64,000 nt of DNA. Origin: Endozoicomonas numazuensis (GTDB lineage Bacteria > Pseudomonadota > Gammaproteobacteria > Pseudomonadales > Endozoicomonadaceae). Both the position numbers and the translations under genes were made by a program. Of this stretch, positions 1 through 8,299 are shown one piece after another; within the stretch, counting starts at the first letter, position 1, and each line of letters opens with the position of its first letter. Location: the NCBI RefSeq assembly GCF_000722635.1, contig NZ_JOKH01000001.1, positions 568,601 through 632,600 on the forward strand, written 5' to 3'. The notes under the pieces are model-generated. The model did not search any database, was not told where the DNA came from, and was given only the letters and a program-made list of their open reading frames with translations.

Positions 1-2263
1 CGGTGGCGACTTGAACCATATTACTCAAAGCTGCTTCTACTTCAGGCCAGTCACGTGTCTTAAGCCCACAATCAGGATTGACCCAAAGACGCTGAGCCGG
101 GATTTTTTCAGCGGCCTTTTTCATTAGCTGCTTCATCCACATCGATTCAGGAACATTGGGGGAATGGATATCATAAACCCCCGGACCAATCTCATTCGGG
201 TATTCAAACTGTTCAAAAGCATCCAACAACTCCATGTCTGACCTGGAAGTCTCAATGGTAATAACATCTGCATCCATCGCAGCAATGTATTCAATGATGT
301 CATTGAATTCGCTGTAACACATATGAGTATGTATTTGAGTCTCATCTCGAACGCCACTGGCAGCTATCCTGAAGCTTTTAACCGCCCAATCCAGGTAAGC
401 AGGCCAGTTCTCCTGACGTAATGGCAAACCTTCACGAATAGCCGGCTCATCAATTTGGATAATGCCAATTCCCGCCTTTTCCAGATCAACCACTTCGTCT
501 CTAAGCGCCAATGCCAACTGCATGCATGAAACACTGCGATCCACATCTTCCCTGGGGAAAGACCAGCATAATATTGTCACCGGGCCTGTCAGCATACCCT
601 TCATCCATTTACTGGTTTGATCCTGAGCATAGCGACTCCAGTTCACAGTCATAGGGTCAGGCCTGGAAACATCACCAATAATAATGGGGGGTTTTACACA
701 ACGACTGCCGTAGCTCTGAACCCAGCCATTACTGGTAAACGCAAACCCATTCAGCTGCTCACCAAAGTATTCAACCATGTCATTACGCTCAGCTTCACCA
801 TGAACCAGAACATCCAGCCCCAGCGCTTCCTGCCTGTTCACCGTGTCCCTGATTTCCTTCTGCATGGCTTCAACATAGGCAGCCTCACTCAACTCACCCT
901 TCTTAAATAAACGACGTTGCTTTCGTATATCAACAGTCTGAGGGAAAGAACCAATAGTCGTGGTTGGGAACAACGGTAATTTAAGCCTGGAAGCCTGAAC
1001 AATGGCTCTTTCACTGTAGGGTAAATGACGCTGATCATCTCCCTCGGAAATTCCAGCCACTCTCGACTGAACAGCAGGGTTGTGAATTCTCGAGGACTGA
1101 CTTCGGGTTTCAACCGCTCGATCAGAGGCTGCCAAGAAGGCGCTGACTTCAGAACTCAGGTCTCCTGAAAGCAACCCGGCAATTGTCGATACTTCCTGAC
1201 ACTTTTGAACCGCAAACGCAAACCAGGACTTTAACTCCTCATCCAGACTCGCCTCACACTCAAGGTCAACCGGAGAATGCAAAAGTGAACAGCTGGGAGC
1301 AATCCAGAGACGATCGCCCAACCGCTCACTGGCCTCACGAAGCTTACCAACGATGGAACGAATATCAGCTTTCCAGACATTCCTGCCATTCACAACACCG
1401 GCAGAAAGCACTTTGTAAGAAGGCAGTCGATCCAGAATACCGGTCAGCTGATCAGCACCACGCACCAGATCGACATGCAGACCTTCAACAGGCAAGTTAA
1501 CCACCGTTGTTGTCGTGCCATTCAGGCCCCCAAAATAAGTGGCCAGAAGAATCTTCAGGTTTTTGCCCTGCAGCCTGTTATAAGTCGATTCAAAAGCCTG
1601 GTGCCATTCGGCAGGCAAATCCAACACCAAAATGGGCTCATCAATCTGAACCCACTCAACGCCCAGATCTGATAATTGACTCAGTACTTGACCATAGACC
1701 TCTATTACATCATCCAGAAGATCCAGACGATCAAACACTTCACCCTTAACTTTTCCCAGCCACAGCCAGGTCAGCGGACCAATCAGAGTGGGCTTTACCT
1801 TAAAGCCTGCTTCTATTGCCTCCCGGGTTTCACGAACTATCTCTGAGGACGACAACTTAAAAGACTGATTTTTATGCAACTCTGGAACAATATAGTGATA
1901 ATTGGTATCGAACCATTTAGTCATTTCACAAGCAGCGGCGGGACTACCACTGGGCGCCCTGCCACGAGCCATGCGAAAAAGTGTATCAATGTCTTCACAA
2001 TCGGAGTCTGTGCCAAATCGTGCGGGTACAGCTCCCAGCATGAGAGAATGGTTCAACATCTGGTCATACCAGGCAAAATCCCCGACCGGAATCAGATCCA
2101 GCCCGGCTGCCTTTTGCTGAGCCCAGTGCTGTAGCCTCAGACACCTGCCTTCCTCCAGCAGCGCTTCTTTACCCAGCTCTCCTTTCCAGTAGGCTTCCTG
2201 TGCTTTTTTTAGCTCTCGATTTGCACCAATACGTGGAAAGCCACCACTGTGTGAGATTGCCAT
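1..2263 (-). CDS. metE: Cobalamin-independent methionine synthase, 3' end cut by window edge
   Basis: Transfers the methyl group of 5-methyltetrahydropteroyl-triglutamate to homocysteine, the last step of methionine synthesis, in the cytoplasm. The ATG at 2263 is preceded by GGGGA eight bases upstream. The N-terminal half carries [11 protein letters not shown], a MetE hallmark. The zinc ligands are visible as His647-x-Cys649 (in HMCYSEF) and Cys732 (in PDCGLKTR), each offset by six from E. coli H641, C643 and C726. The frame stays open through codon 754 to the left edge, so only the last few residues and the stop should be missing. The gene is divergent from metR, the usual arrangement. The family and frame are certain. 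Confidence 0.96.
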   Translation of the reverse strand, partial: MAISHSGGFPRIGANRELKKAQEAYWKGELGKEALLEEGRCLRLQHWAQQKAAGLDLIPVGDFAWYDQMLNHSLMLGAVPARFGTDSDCEDIDTLFRMARGRAPSGSPAAACEMTKWFDTNYHYIVPELHKNQSFKLSSSEIVRETREAIEAGFKVKPTLIGPLTWLWLGKVKGEVFDRLDLLDDVIEVYGQVLSQLSDLGVEWVQIDEPILVLDLPAEWHQAFESTYNRLQGKNLKILLATYFGGLNGTTTTVVNLPVEGLHVDLVRGADQLTGILDRLPSYKVLSAGVVNGRNVWKADIRSIVGKLREASERLGDRLWIAPSCSLLHSPVDLECEASLDEELKSWFAFAVQKCQEVSTIAGLLSGDLSSEVSAFLAASDRAVETRSQSSRIHNPAVQSRVAGISEGDDQRHLPYSERAIVQASRLKLPLFPTTTIGSFPQTVDIRKQRRLFKKGELSEAAYVEAMQKEIRDTVNRQEALGLDVLVHGEAERNDMVEYFGEQLNGFAFTSNGWVQSYGSRCVKPPIIIGDVSRPDPMTVNWSRYAQDQTSKWMKGMLTGPVTILCWSFPREDVDRSVSCMQLALALRDEVVDLEKAGIGIIQIDEPAIREGLPLRQENWPAYLDWAVKSFRIAASGVRDETQIHTHMCYSEFNDIIEYIAAMDADVITIETSRSDMELLDAFEQFEYPNEIGPGVYDIHSPNVPESMWMKQLMKKAAEKIPAQRLWVNPDCGLKTRDWPEVEAALSNMVQVAT

Positions 2264-2557
2264 AACCTGATTCCCCAGAGCGTCCACTCTTGTTTATTCA
2301 GAGACATTGTTTCAATACCCTTGGCGACGATAAACGCTTCCCGCCACCCAAAGCGTGAAATGCCAACCAGACCAGCCAGGAACCTGTCAGACTTAATTCT
2401 GACAGGCCCTCAGATAAATTTAATGGCTGCCTGTGACTCATGGAGTATCAGTGTGGTTGACGAAACAAGTTGAATCAAACTCATTCTTCTAATGATAAAA
2501 GTGAACAAAATTGATAATCTTCTAGAAAAATCACCCTCTTCATGAAAATTATTAAAT
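2264..2557. promoter_or_regulatory. metE/metR divergent control region
   Basis: This 294-bp spacer must hold both promoters. TGAATCAAACTCA at 2471-2483 differs by one base from the MetR half-site pair TGAA-N5-TTCA and is a candidate MetR site. A perfect 9-bp inverted repeat (CCTGTCAGA at 2383-2391, TCTGACAGG at 2398-2406, 6-nt loop) lies in the metE leader and could act as a hairpin or operator. No cobalamin riboswitch is recognisable. The site assignments are inference. Confidence 0.4.
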
Positions 2558-3496
2558 ATGACGATCAACATAGGGCTGGAACTGAGACACCTGAAAACAC
2601 TGCATGCATTGAAGCAGACGGGTAGCCTGGTGGAAGCAGCAAGAAGCCTGCACCTGACTCAGTCCGCTTTGTCTCATCAAATCAAGGAACTGGAAGCCCG
2701 GGTTGGCATGGAATTGTTTATTCGCAAAACCCGCCCCCCCAGATTCACGTCAGCTGGCCTTCGAATTTTACAGTTAGCAGATGAAGTGCTGCCGCAGGTC
2801 AGACATGCAGAGCAGGATTTGTTCAGGCTGGCTGGAGGAGAATCTGGACGCCTCAACATTGCTATAGAATGTCACAGCTGCTACCAGTGGCTAATGCCTA
2901 CCATTGACGCCTATCGTCAGCAGTGGCCAGAAGTAGAGATGGACTTTGCGACTGGATTCAATTTTGCGCCCCTGCCGGCTCTATCAAGGGGAGAGCTGGA
3001 TCTGGTGGTCACCTCTGACCCGATTGATATTCCTGGTCTGACTTATATCCCTCTGTTCCGTTATGAGATGCTCCTGGCTCTCTCCAGACGCCACCCTTTA
3101 CTGGACAAGGAATATATTGAGCCTGCCGATCTCGAAGAAGAAACACTGATCATCTACCCCATTGATCATGACCGGCTTGATATCTTCAATCGATTTCTGG
3201 ACCCAGAGAACAAAGAACCCAGTCAGGTCAGAACGGTTGAGTTGACCCTGATGATGCTGCAGCTGGTTGCCAGTCAGCGAGGTGTCTGTGCACTGCCTAA
3301 CTGGGCTCTGGCTGAATACCTTGAAAAAGACCATGTGGCAGCAAGAAAATTAGGAAGTGAAGGACTCTGGTCAACGCTCTACGCGGGCATCCGGGTTGAA
3401 CAAAAAGAGCAGCCGTATATTGCGGACTTTCTGGAAACCGCCAGAGAGACCTGTTTCAAAACGCTATCGGGCGTTCTACCCGCAATACCGGGATAA
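2558..3496 (+). CDS. metR: LysR-family activator of methionine genes
   Basis: A 312-residue LysR-type regulator; in the family MetR senses homocysteine and activates metE and metH. Residues about 8-67 form the winged helix-turn-helix (LVEAARSLHLTQSALSHQ recognition region). The remainder is the periplasmic-binding-like effector domain. Overall similarity to enteric MetR (317 aa), including the IECHSCYQWLMP stretch, and divergence from metE support the name. The ATG at 2558 has little Shine-Dalgarno, which is common when LysR genes share a spacer. The 3' end is 41 bp from the convergent protease gene. Confidence 0.93.
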   Translation: MTINIGLELRHLKTLHALKQTGSLVEAARSLHLTQSALSHQIKELEARVGMELFIRKTRPPRFTSAGLRILQLADEVLPQVRHAEQDLFRLAGGESGRLNIAIECHSCYQWLMPTIDAYRQQWPEVEMDFATGFNFAPLPALSRGELDLVVTSDPIDIPGLTYIPLFRYEMLLALSRRHPLLDKEYIEPADLEEETLIIYPIDHDRLDIFNRFLDPENKEPSQVRTVELTLMMLQLVASQRGVCALPNWALAEYLEKDHVAARKLGSEGLWSTLYAGIRVEQKEQPYIADFLETARETCFKTLSGVLPAIPG

Positions 3497-3537
3497 TCTA
3501 CAATTACCCCGGCCCAGAATCAGAGCTTGTAACGGTC

Positions 3538-4674
3538 TCAAATTGACGTGGGATAAATGGCAAAGCTGGATATACCACAGGTGTTCACTTTATCCTTTTG
3601 AACTTTCACATAGCCCTTTTGGCCCCACCAGCTTCCCCAGTTGTTCTTGATCAACCAGAACGCCTCACCATGGCTATCCCTGCCATAGCCAACGAGTAAC
3701 ATGGCATGATCAATCTTTGCTGGAGTGTGGCAATGGCTGGCCTTGAAAACACCTGTAAGATAGAACTGAAACCAAAATGAAGAGGCTTCCATAGACACCG
3801 AAACAGGTTGCTTCAAGAGGGTAACCTGAAGGGCTTTGTCATCGCCTTGAGGTACCGAAGCATAGCCTCCCACCTTGATGTGAGTCGGGCATTTGTCGAT
3901 AAGCTGTTTCTTGCAGCTGAGTTCCATTGAATAATAGTGTCGGTAACAACTTTCAGGACAGATGCCGTCCGTTTTTGAATAGTCCATCACCACCCCGGGC
4001 CAGGCACCTTTACAGCCATCCTGCTTCGGAGTGCAATCCAGCACCTGCTGAACGCTTAAAGCGGTCACGGTCATGTTGTTGTGTATCGCATGAAAACTCT
4101 CTACAGCCTCAGTACCACTAAAAGCCCAGCAACTGCCACAGAACCACTGATTTCTAGGAGAGGTGATAACACCTTTATCTCTCCAGTCAAAACTATCGGG
4201 CAATGCACTCAACCGTTGCTGCAACTCCAACCCTTTCAGCTCTGGCAACACCTCAGGCCTTTTTGCAGGTAACTGGAGAGTCAGATATCTGTTCTGAAAC
4301 TCTTCCTGTGTCAGATCAGCATGTGCCGTTATACCGAGCCTTAAAGACTCACCTTTACTAACGCTCTCAGCATTTTCTTTAATGATACGCTGAAGGTTTT
4401 CATTAAAAATGGTTGCACGTTTACTGATCTCTTCTTCGGTTTCGGGGAGCACAAACAGCTCTGTACTTTTTCTTGATTCCGAAAAAGCATCACGAAACCA
4501 CTGATAGGCTTCTTCTGGACTGAGGCCTTGGTAATACTCAGGATTGATAGCTTCCTGATTGACCTTCTGCTGTTTATCCGGCAAAAGCGCTGCTGCGTAA
4601 GCTTCTGACAATGAAAACAGCAGACCCGCAACAACAATGATTCGATTCACAACAGTTTGATGGGATATCTTCAT
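3538..4674 (-). CDS. Exported papain-family (C1A, cathepsin-like) cysteine protease precursor
   Basis: A 378-residue preproprotease. The ATG at 4674 follows AGGGGAGAG; the longer open frame to 4830 lies inside the upstream terminator and is not used. Residues 1-27 look like a signal peptide (hydrophobic VVAGLLFSLSEAYA). Residues about 55-125 match an I29 inhibitor propeptide with an ERFNIN-like pattern. The mature enzyme begins near LPDSFDWRDKG (about 158). Gln176, Cys182 (NQWFCGSCWAF), His323 (KIDHAMLLVGYG) and Asn344 (KNNWGSWWG) complete the active site. Cathepsin-type enzymes are uncommon in free-living proteobacteria and suggest host interaction or acquisition from a eukaryote (inference). 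It lies downstream of rstB on the same strand but behind a strong terminator. Confidence 0.93.
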   Translation of the reverse strand: MKISHQTVVNRIIVVAGLLFSLSEAYAAALLPDKQQKVNQEAINPEYYQGLSPEEAYQWFRDAFSESRKSTELFVLPETEEEISKRATIFNENLQRIIKENAESVSKGESLRLGITAHADLTQEEFQNRYLTLQLPAKRPEVLPELKGLELQQRLSALPDSFDWRDKGVITSPRNQWFCGSCWAFSGTEAVESFHAIHNNMTVTALSVQQVLDCTPKQDGCKGAWPGVVMDYSKTDGICPESCYRHYYSMELSCKKQLIDKCPTHIKVGGYASVPQGDDKALQVTLLKQPVSVSMEASSFWFQFYLTGVFKASHCHTPAKIDHAMLLVGYGRDSHGEAFWLIKNNWGSWWGQKGYVKVQKDKVNTCGISSFAIYPTSI

Positions 4675-4784
4675 TGCTCTCCCCTGCCTGATAGGCTGTC
4701 TGGAAAGGACACAAGTCGTGAAAAAAGAGAAAGAACTGATAAGAAAAATAGTTCGACCAGACAGTATTTCAAGAAAAATAAAAA

Positions 4785-4824
4785 AAAAGAGAAGGCCAGC
4801 TTTAATAAGATAACCTTCTCTTTT
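4785..4824 (-). terminator. Terminator of the rst-like operon
   Basis: An 11-bp perfect inverted repeat (AAAAGAGAAGG / CCTTCTCTTTT) with an 18-nt loop. Read on the minus strand the stem is followed by a long T run, giving a good intrinsic terminator after the sensor kinase gene and before the protease gene. Confidence 0.75.
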
Positions 4825-4887
4825 AATCAAAAAAATATAAAATCAACTGGTTCAGCGATGCCCGTATTCAGAATACATTGCTAACTA

Positions 4888-6477
4888 TCAGCGTCTCTGT
4901 TTACGAGGCCAGACCAGACTGAATCGAGCGCCTCCCAGAGGACTGTGACTCACCATGGCCCGACCATTGTGCCAGTACATGATACGCCTGACGATAGAAA
5001 GGCCCAGACCGTATCCTCCCGACTTCCTGGTACGACTGTCATCCAGCCTTGAGAAAGCCGAGAATACGCGGTCCCACTGACCTTCTGGAATACCGGGACC
5101 ATCATCATCGACATCAACACGACAAGTGTCCTGCGTGGCAGAAAAGCGGACTTCAAGTTTACTGTCTGCATATCGGCAGGCATTGCCTACCAGATTCTGA
5201 ATAGCCCGGTGCATATAGCGACGGTCAACATCAGCAAAACGACGTGGATCCAAAATATTGCAGGGAACATGTTCTATCGCTACACGATCCTGCAGACGTT
5301 TGTGCTCACTTACTACCTGACCAATCACCTTGTCAACGTCGTGTCGCTTGAAACGAATCTCTGGAGCACCCTGTTCAAGATTGGCATAGGTTAAAATCTC
5401 GTCCACCAGATTATCCAGCTCTTGAATATCCTTATCCATGCCTTCTAGCTGATGATCTCGTTCTTCCCGGGTTTCGGCATCAGCCACCAGATCCAGGCCG
5501 AACCTGAGCCTGGCTACGGGGGTCCTCAGTTCATGAGAAACCCCCCTGATCATTTCCTTCTGAAGACTCAACAGCCTCTGGATATGACCCGCCATAGCAT
5601 TAAATGCCTGAGACAAACGCCCTATTGAATCGGCTCCGTGCAAGGAGACCCGAACATCAAAATCGCCCCTACTAAACCGGGTTGCTGCTCTCTCCAGCTT
5701 ACGCAGGCGTTTTTCCATTCCCCGAACCAAAATATAAATAGCCAGGCTCAAGGACGTCAGAACAAAAAGCCCTATAGTCAGCATAAGTTTGAAAGGGTAA
5801 TGATTTAAGAGTCCCAGCGGGCCCATTCGGATCAGACGGGAATCATCGGGCAGGCTGGTATATATGGACACGGTTTGCGCCTCATCATCCAACAGCATCA
5901 TCATACTGCCTTTACGGAGCTGATCCTGCTGAACAGGTAACAATCGGGTCTGAGAGGGTTCCACCAGATATACAGGGTAACTGAAGGTATTCTGGGATAA
6001 CGCTTCCAGCCTCTGTGCTCTTTCTGCAACGGGATAGCGCATCAATCTGGTTTTTAAGAGGCTTAGGGTTCCACTGGCTGTCTGTTCTGATATAGATGAC
6101 ACAACCCCTTCCAGAAGCGTGTCTCCCTCCAGAGGTGTCATAACCAGCGCTCTGCTCTGGTCAAGCATACGAACTTTGATGCCATTGGACTTCAACGCTT
6201 TAAACTGATCCTGGTCGAGACCCGAATCTTCCTGGCTTATTTGCTTAAAAGGAATGGCTAAGCGCTCACCCCAATCTTCAAGCCATGGCTTTCGTTCTGC
6301 CTCTGGCAACTCTTCTACCGTCTCAGCAATCAGGCGAAAGGTGCCTCTGACCATATCTTCACGATAGTCAGCCTGCCTCAGCCCATTGATTAGCGTAACG
6401 GAAATACCAGAGAGAACAGCGACGAGCACCAGTGTAAACAGGAGCCCGCCGTATATGCGTAAGAAAATACTACTCAC
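4888..6477 (-). CDS. rstB: RstB-like membrane sensor histidine kinase
   Basis: A 529-residue inner-membrane kinase that should autophosphorylate and pass phosphate to the regulator encoded just upstream. There is a TM helix at about 8-30, a periplasmic sensor region of some 200 residues, a second TM at about 229-250, then HAMP (about 250-300). The H-box has His315 in VSHELRTP. An N-box (IQNLVGNACRYA) and G-boxes (DDDGPGIP, GGYGLGLSI) follow. The start is GTG at 6477. The C-terminal architecture and the partner point to the RstB family, though the ligand is unknown and the sensor domain diverges. The spacer separating it from its regulator gene holds an unusual tandem array. Confidence 0.85.
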   Translation of the reverse strand: MSSIFLRIYGGLLFTLVLVAVLSGISVTLINGLRQADYREDMVRGTFRLIAETVEELPEAERKPWLEDWGERLAIPFKQISQEDSGLDQDQFKALKSNGIKVRMLDQSRALVMTPLEGDTLLEGVVSSISEQTASGTLSLLKTRLMRYPVAERAQRLEALSQNTFSYPVYLVEPSQTRLLPVQQDQLRKGSMMMLLDDEAQTVSIYTSLPDDSRLIRMGPLGLLNHYPFKLMLTIGLFVLTSLSLAIYILVRGMEKRLRKLERAATRFSRGDFDVRVSLHGADSIGRLSQAFNAMAGHIQRLLSLQKEMIRGVSHELRTPVARLRFGLDLVADAETREERDHQLEGMDKDIQELDNLVDEILTYANLEQGAPEIRFKRHDVDKVIGQVVSEHKRLQDRVAIEHVPCNILDPRRFADVDRRYMHRAIQNLVGNACRYADSKLEVRFSATQDTCRVDVDDDGPGIPEGQWDRVFSAFSRLDDSRTRKSGGYGLGLSIVRRIMYWHNGRAMVSHSPLGGARFSLVWPRKQRR

Positions 6478-6495
6478 AGGTTTCTCTACTTAAGT

Positions 6496-6514
6496 AGCTA
6501 AAACAGTTTTAGCT
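6496..6514. repeat. 9-bp perfect inverted repeat at the edge of the tandem array
   Basis: AGCTAAAAC-A-GTTTTAGCT is a perfect palindrome with a 1-nt centre. Its right arm is the start of the first array copy and its left arm is an inverted partial copy of the same unit, placed 19 bp upstream of the sensor kinase start codon. Confidence 0.8.
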
Positions 6515-6644
6515 CAAACTGTTTTAGCTCAAGCTGTTTTAGCTCAAGGCTGTTTTAGCTCAAGCTGTTTTAGCTCAAGCTGTTTTAGCTCAAACTGCTT
6601 TAGCTCAAACTGCTTTAGCTCAAGGCTGTTTTAGCTCAAGGCTG
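6507..6644. repeat. Nine-copy 15/16-bp tandem array between rstA-like and rstB-like genes
   Basis: Nine head-to-tail copies of TTTTAGCTCAA(G/A)CTG-type units: 15 bp at 6507, 6522, 6553, 6568, 6583 and 6598, and 16 bp (extra G) at 6537, 6613 and 6629. The array abuts the regulator stop codon (6645-6647) and fills most of the 167-nt spacer to the kinase start. The mix of 15- and 16-bp units breaks any reading frame, so it is not coding. On the mRNA strand each unit reads about CAG-YTTGAGCTAAAA. It could modulate readthrough, mRNA stability or kinase translation, or simply be slippage-prone filler. Confidence 0.95.
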
Positions 6645-7358
6645 TTATTCACTTTTAACGAAGAGGTACCCTTTACTGCGAACAGTCTTGATTAGACGCG
6701 GATGCATGGGATCATCGCCAATCTTGGGTCGGATGCGAGACACCCGAACATCAATGGAGCGATCCTGTCCGTCATACTCAATACCACGCAGTTGAGAAAA
6801 TATTTCTTCTCTACTCAGAACCCGACCTGCATTGGAACAGAGCAACCATAGCAAATCAAACTCAGCACTGGTCAGCTCAACACTGACATCGTGCAGCCAG
6901 GCTTCTCGCATAGAGTTATCCACAACCAGTGGGCCAAAGGTCAGCCGACTGCTGCTTTCTTCTTCCTGCTCTTCCAGAGGCCCCTGATTTCTTCGCAGTA
7001 AAGCACGGATTCTGGCTAACAGAACCCTTGGGCGAACAGGTTTGGCAACGTAGTCGTCCGCTCCCATTTCCAGCCCCAACACTTCATCCAGGTCATCAGC
7101 CCTGGCGGTTAGCATCAGAATTTGTCCGCCATACTGCCCACGAACCCGGCGACAGATGGAAACACCATCCTCTCCTGGCAGCATCAGATCCAGCACCACC
7201 AGATCGGGACGCTCTTCAAGAATACGATTAACCGCTTTACCACCATCACCTTCTATAGAGACTGAGAGTCCATTGTTCTCGAGATAGTCCCGGGTGAGTG
7301 TGGCCAACCGCTCATCGTCCTCAACAATCAGGATTCGACCTGTTTCTGAATTCTCCAC
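6645..7358 (-). CDS. rstA: RstA-like OmpR-family response regulator
   Basis: A 237-residue DNA-binding response regulator. The receiver domain (about 8-120) has the acidic pocket EDD, the phospho-acceptor Asp57 (LDLMLPGEDG) and the conserved Lys in DDYVAKP. Residues about 140-237 are the winged helix with LRGIEYDGQDRSIDVRVSRIR and KTVRSKGYLF, very like RstA. The start is taken as GTG at 7358, with GGAAG seven bases upstream; an in-frame ATG at 7472 would add an odd hydrophobic N-terminus. It is first in an operon with the kinase. RstA-type regulators in enterics answer to PhoPQ and acid; the regulon here is unknown. Confidence 0.87.
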   Translation of the reverse strand: MENSETGRILIVEDDERLATLTRDYLENNGLSVSIEGDGGKAVNRILEERPDLVVLDLMLPGEDGVSICRRVRGQYGGQILMLTARADDLDEVLGLEMGADDYVAKPVRPRVLLARIRALLRRNQGPLEEQEEESSSRLTFGPLVVDNSMREAWLHDVSVELTSAEFDLLWLLCSNAGRVLSREEIFSQLRGIEYDGQDRSIDVRVSRIRPKIGDDPMHPRLIKTVRSKGYLFVKSE

Positions 7359-7717
7359 AGCCAAACTTCCAACGATTATAAAAATGAAGACCACAAGCCC
7401 AACGGCATAGTCAGGCCCAAAGACAAACCAACAATAGTGCTCAAGCATAAAATTCAGTAGAAGAAGGCGCAATTCTGAGCATTCAAGACGACTTCACCGT
7501 GCTTTGTAGAATAAAGTGAGTCTATTCAATCAAATTCAGTGGTGCTGTCTGGCGCCGCTCTATTACGATCACTCTTTCTGGGCTTTAGGCCGAGCTGCTT
7601 TTTCTTGGTCAGCCTCCCAAACAACGGATACTACTACAGCATTGCGTTAGAGTCCCTATATGACCTGGAAATTACCCAAACCGTCATATGCCTGCACTAA
7701 AACCTGTCGTTTGTAAA

Positions 7718-7733
7718 ACACTATATGTTGTGT
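7718..7733. promoter_or_regulatory. Single NrdR-like box
   Basis: ACACTATATGTTGTGT fits the NrdR palindrome acaCwAtATaTwGtgt with one central deviation. No partner lies at 31-32 bp, so it may be a solitary or decayed site. It lies 567 bp upstream of nrdA. Confidence 0.45.
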
Positions 7734-7915
7734 TTTACATTATTTCGGTGTGCCTTTCCGAAAACTAACTATTAATTATTGATTTATACTTATTTATGAC
7801 TTTTTATTATATAGAGAGTCTGGCCTGCGTCGGCAGATCTGTTCAATACTGAAAGCCGTGTCAGCAAAAGCAGTCAGGCCGTTTGCGAGTACTAACACTT
7901 TGAAAAATTCACAAG

Positions 7916-7924
7916 TTATACACA
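7916..7924 (+). promoter_or_regulatory. DnaA box
   Basis: TTATACACA matches the strict DnaA 9-mer TTATNCACA. A second, opposite-strand near match (TGTGTATAT, one mismatch) lies at 7975-7983. E. coli nrdAB is also controlled by DnaA through promoter boxes, so a similar role is plausible. Confidence 0.5.
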
Positions 7925-7963
7925 ATTTTTCCACTGAACTGCCAACTTGAATTTCTGCCAATA

Positions 7964-8010
7964 GCGCATTATCTTGTGTATATATAAGGTCGTCACACAA
8001 CATATTGTGC
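7964..8010. promoter_or_regulatory. Paired NrdR boxes
   Basis: GCGCATTATCTTGTGT (7964-7979) and ACACAACATATTGTGC (7995-8010) each resemble the NrdR consensus and start exactly 31 bp apart, three helical turns, which is the classical NrdR spacing upstream of nrd operons. NrdR is the ATP/dATP-sensing repressor of ribonucleotide reductase genes. A further weaker match, ACACAACATCTTGAGT, lies at 8253-8268, 32 bp before the nrdA start. Confidence 0.62.
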
Positions 8011-8299
8011 CGAACTCAAAGACAGTACCTATGAAGTCGCTAACGAAAGGGATTTGTGGCATCAGCAGTGCAGTATCAGGGAAGAAGAGCTGACAGGTCA
8101 CTCAGGACGGCATCAGGTTCCTGAAAACACCTCTTCGAGACAGTTTTACTGCGGGATCAGTTACCTGCGGATTTCTCTCGGCTTTACCCTCTGCAACGCA
8201 ACTCCTGCACCCAAGACAGGAGCTGGCATTTAGTAGTGGCCGAAACATAAAAACACAACATCTTGAGTTTTAGTATTTTTTTACTGGTAAGGGCTTTTA

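Larger units (their letters stand above)
7359..8299. other. Long non-coding region upstream of nrdA
   Basis: About 940 bp with no convincing gene on either strand. Its left part should carry the promoter of the rst-like operon. Its AT-rich right half carries several NrdR-like and DnaA-like sites, listed separately, and must hold the nrdA promoter. Confidence 0.6.

Noticed and set aside
2300-2420. Possible cobalamin riboswitch in the metE leader (GGTTCC, GGGTGG and GGGAA fragments on the minus strand)
   Set aside because: The conserved blocks are in the wrong order and the CGCAACTGT and GCCACTG boxes are missing.
6507-6644. CRISPR-like array
   Set aside because: Units are 15-16 bp head to tail with no unique spacers and no cas genes nearby.
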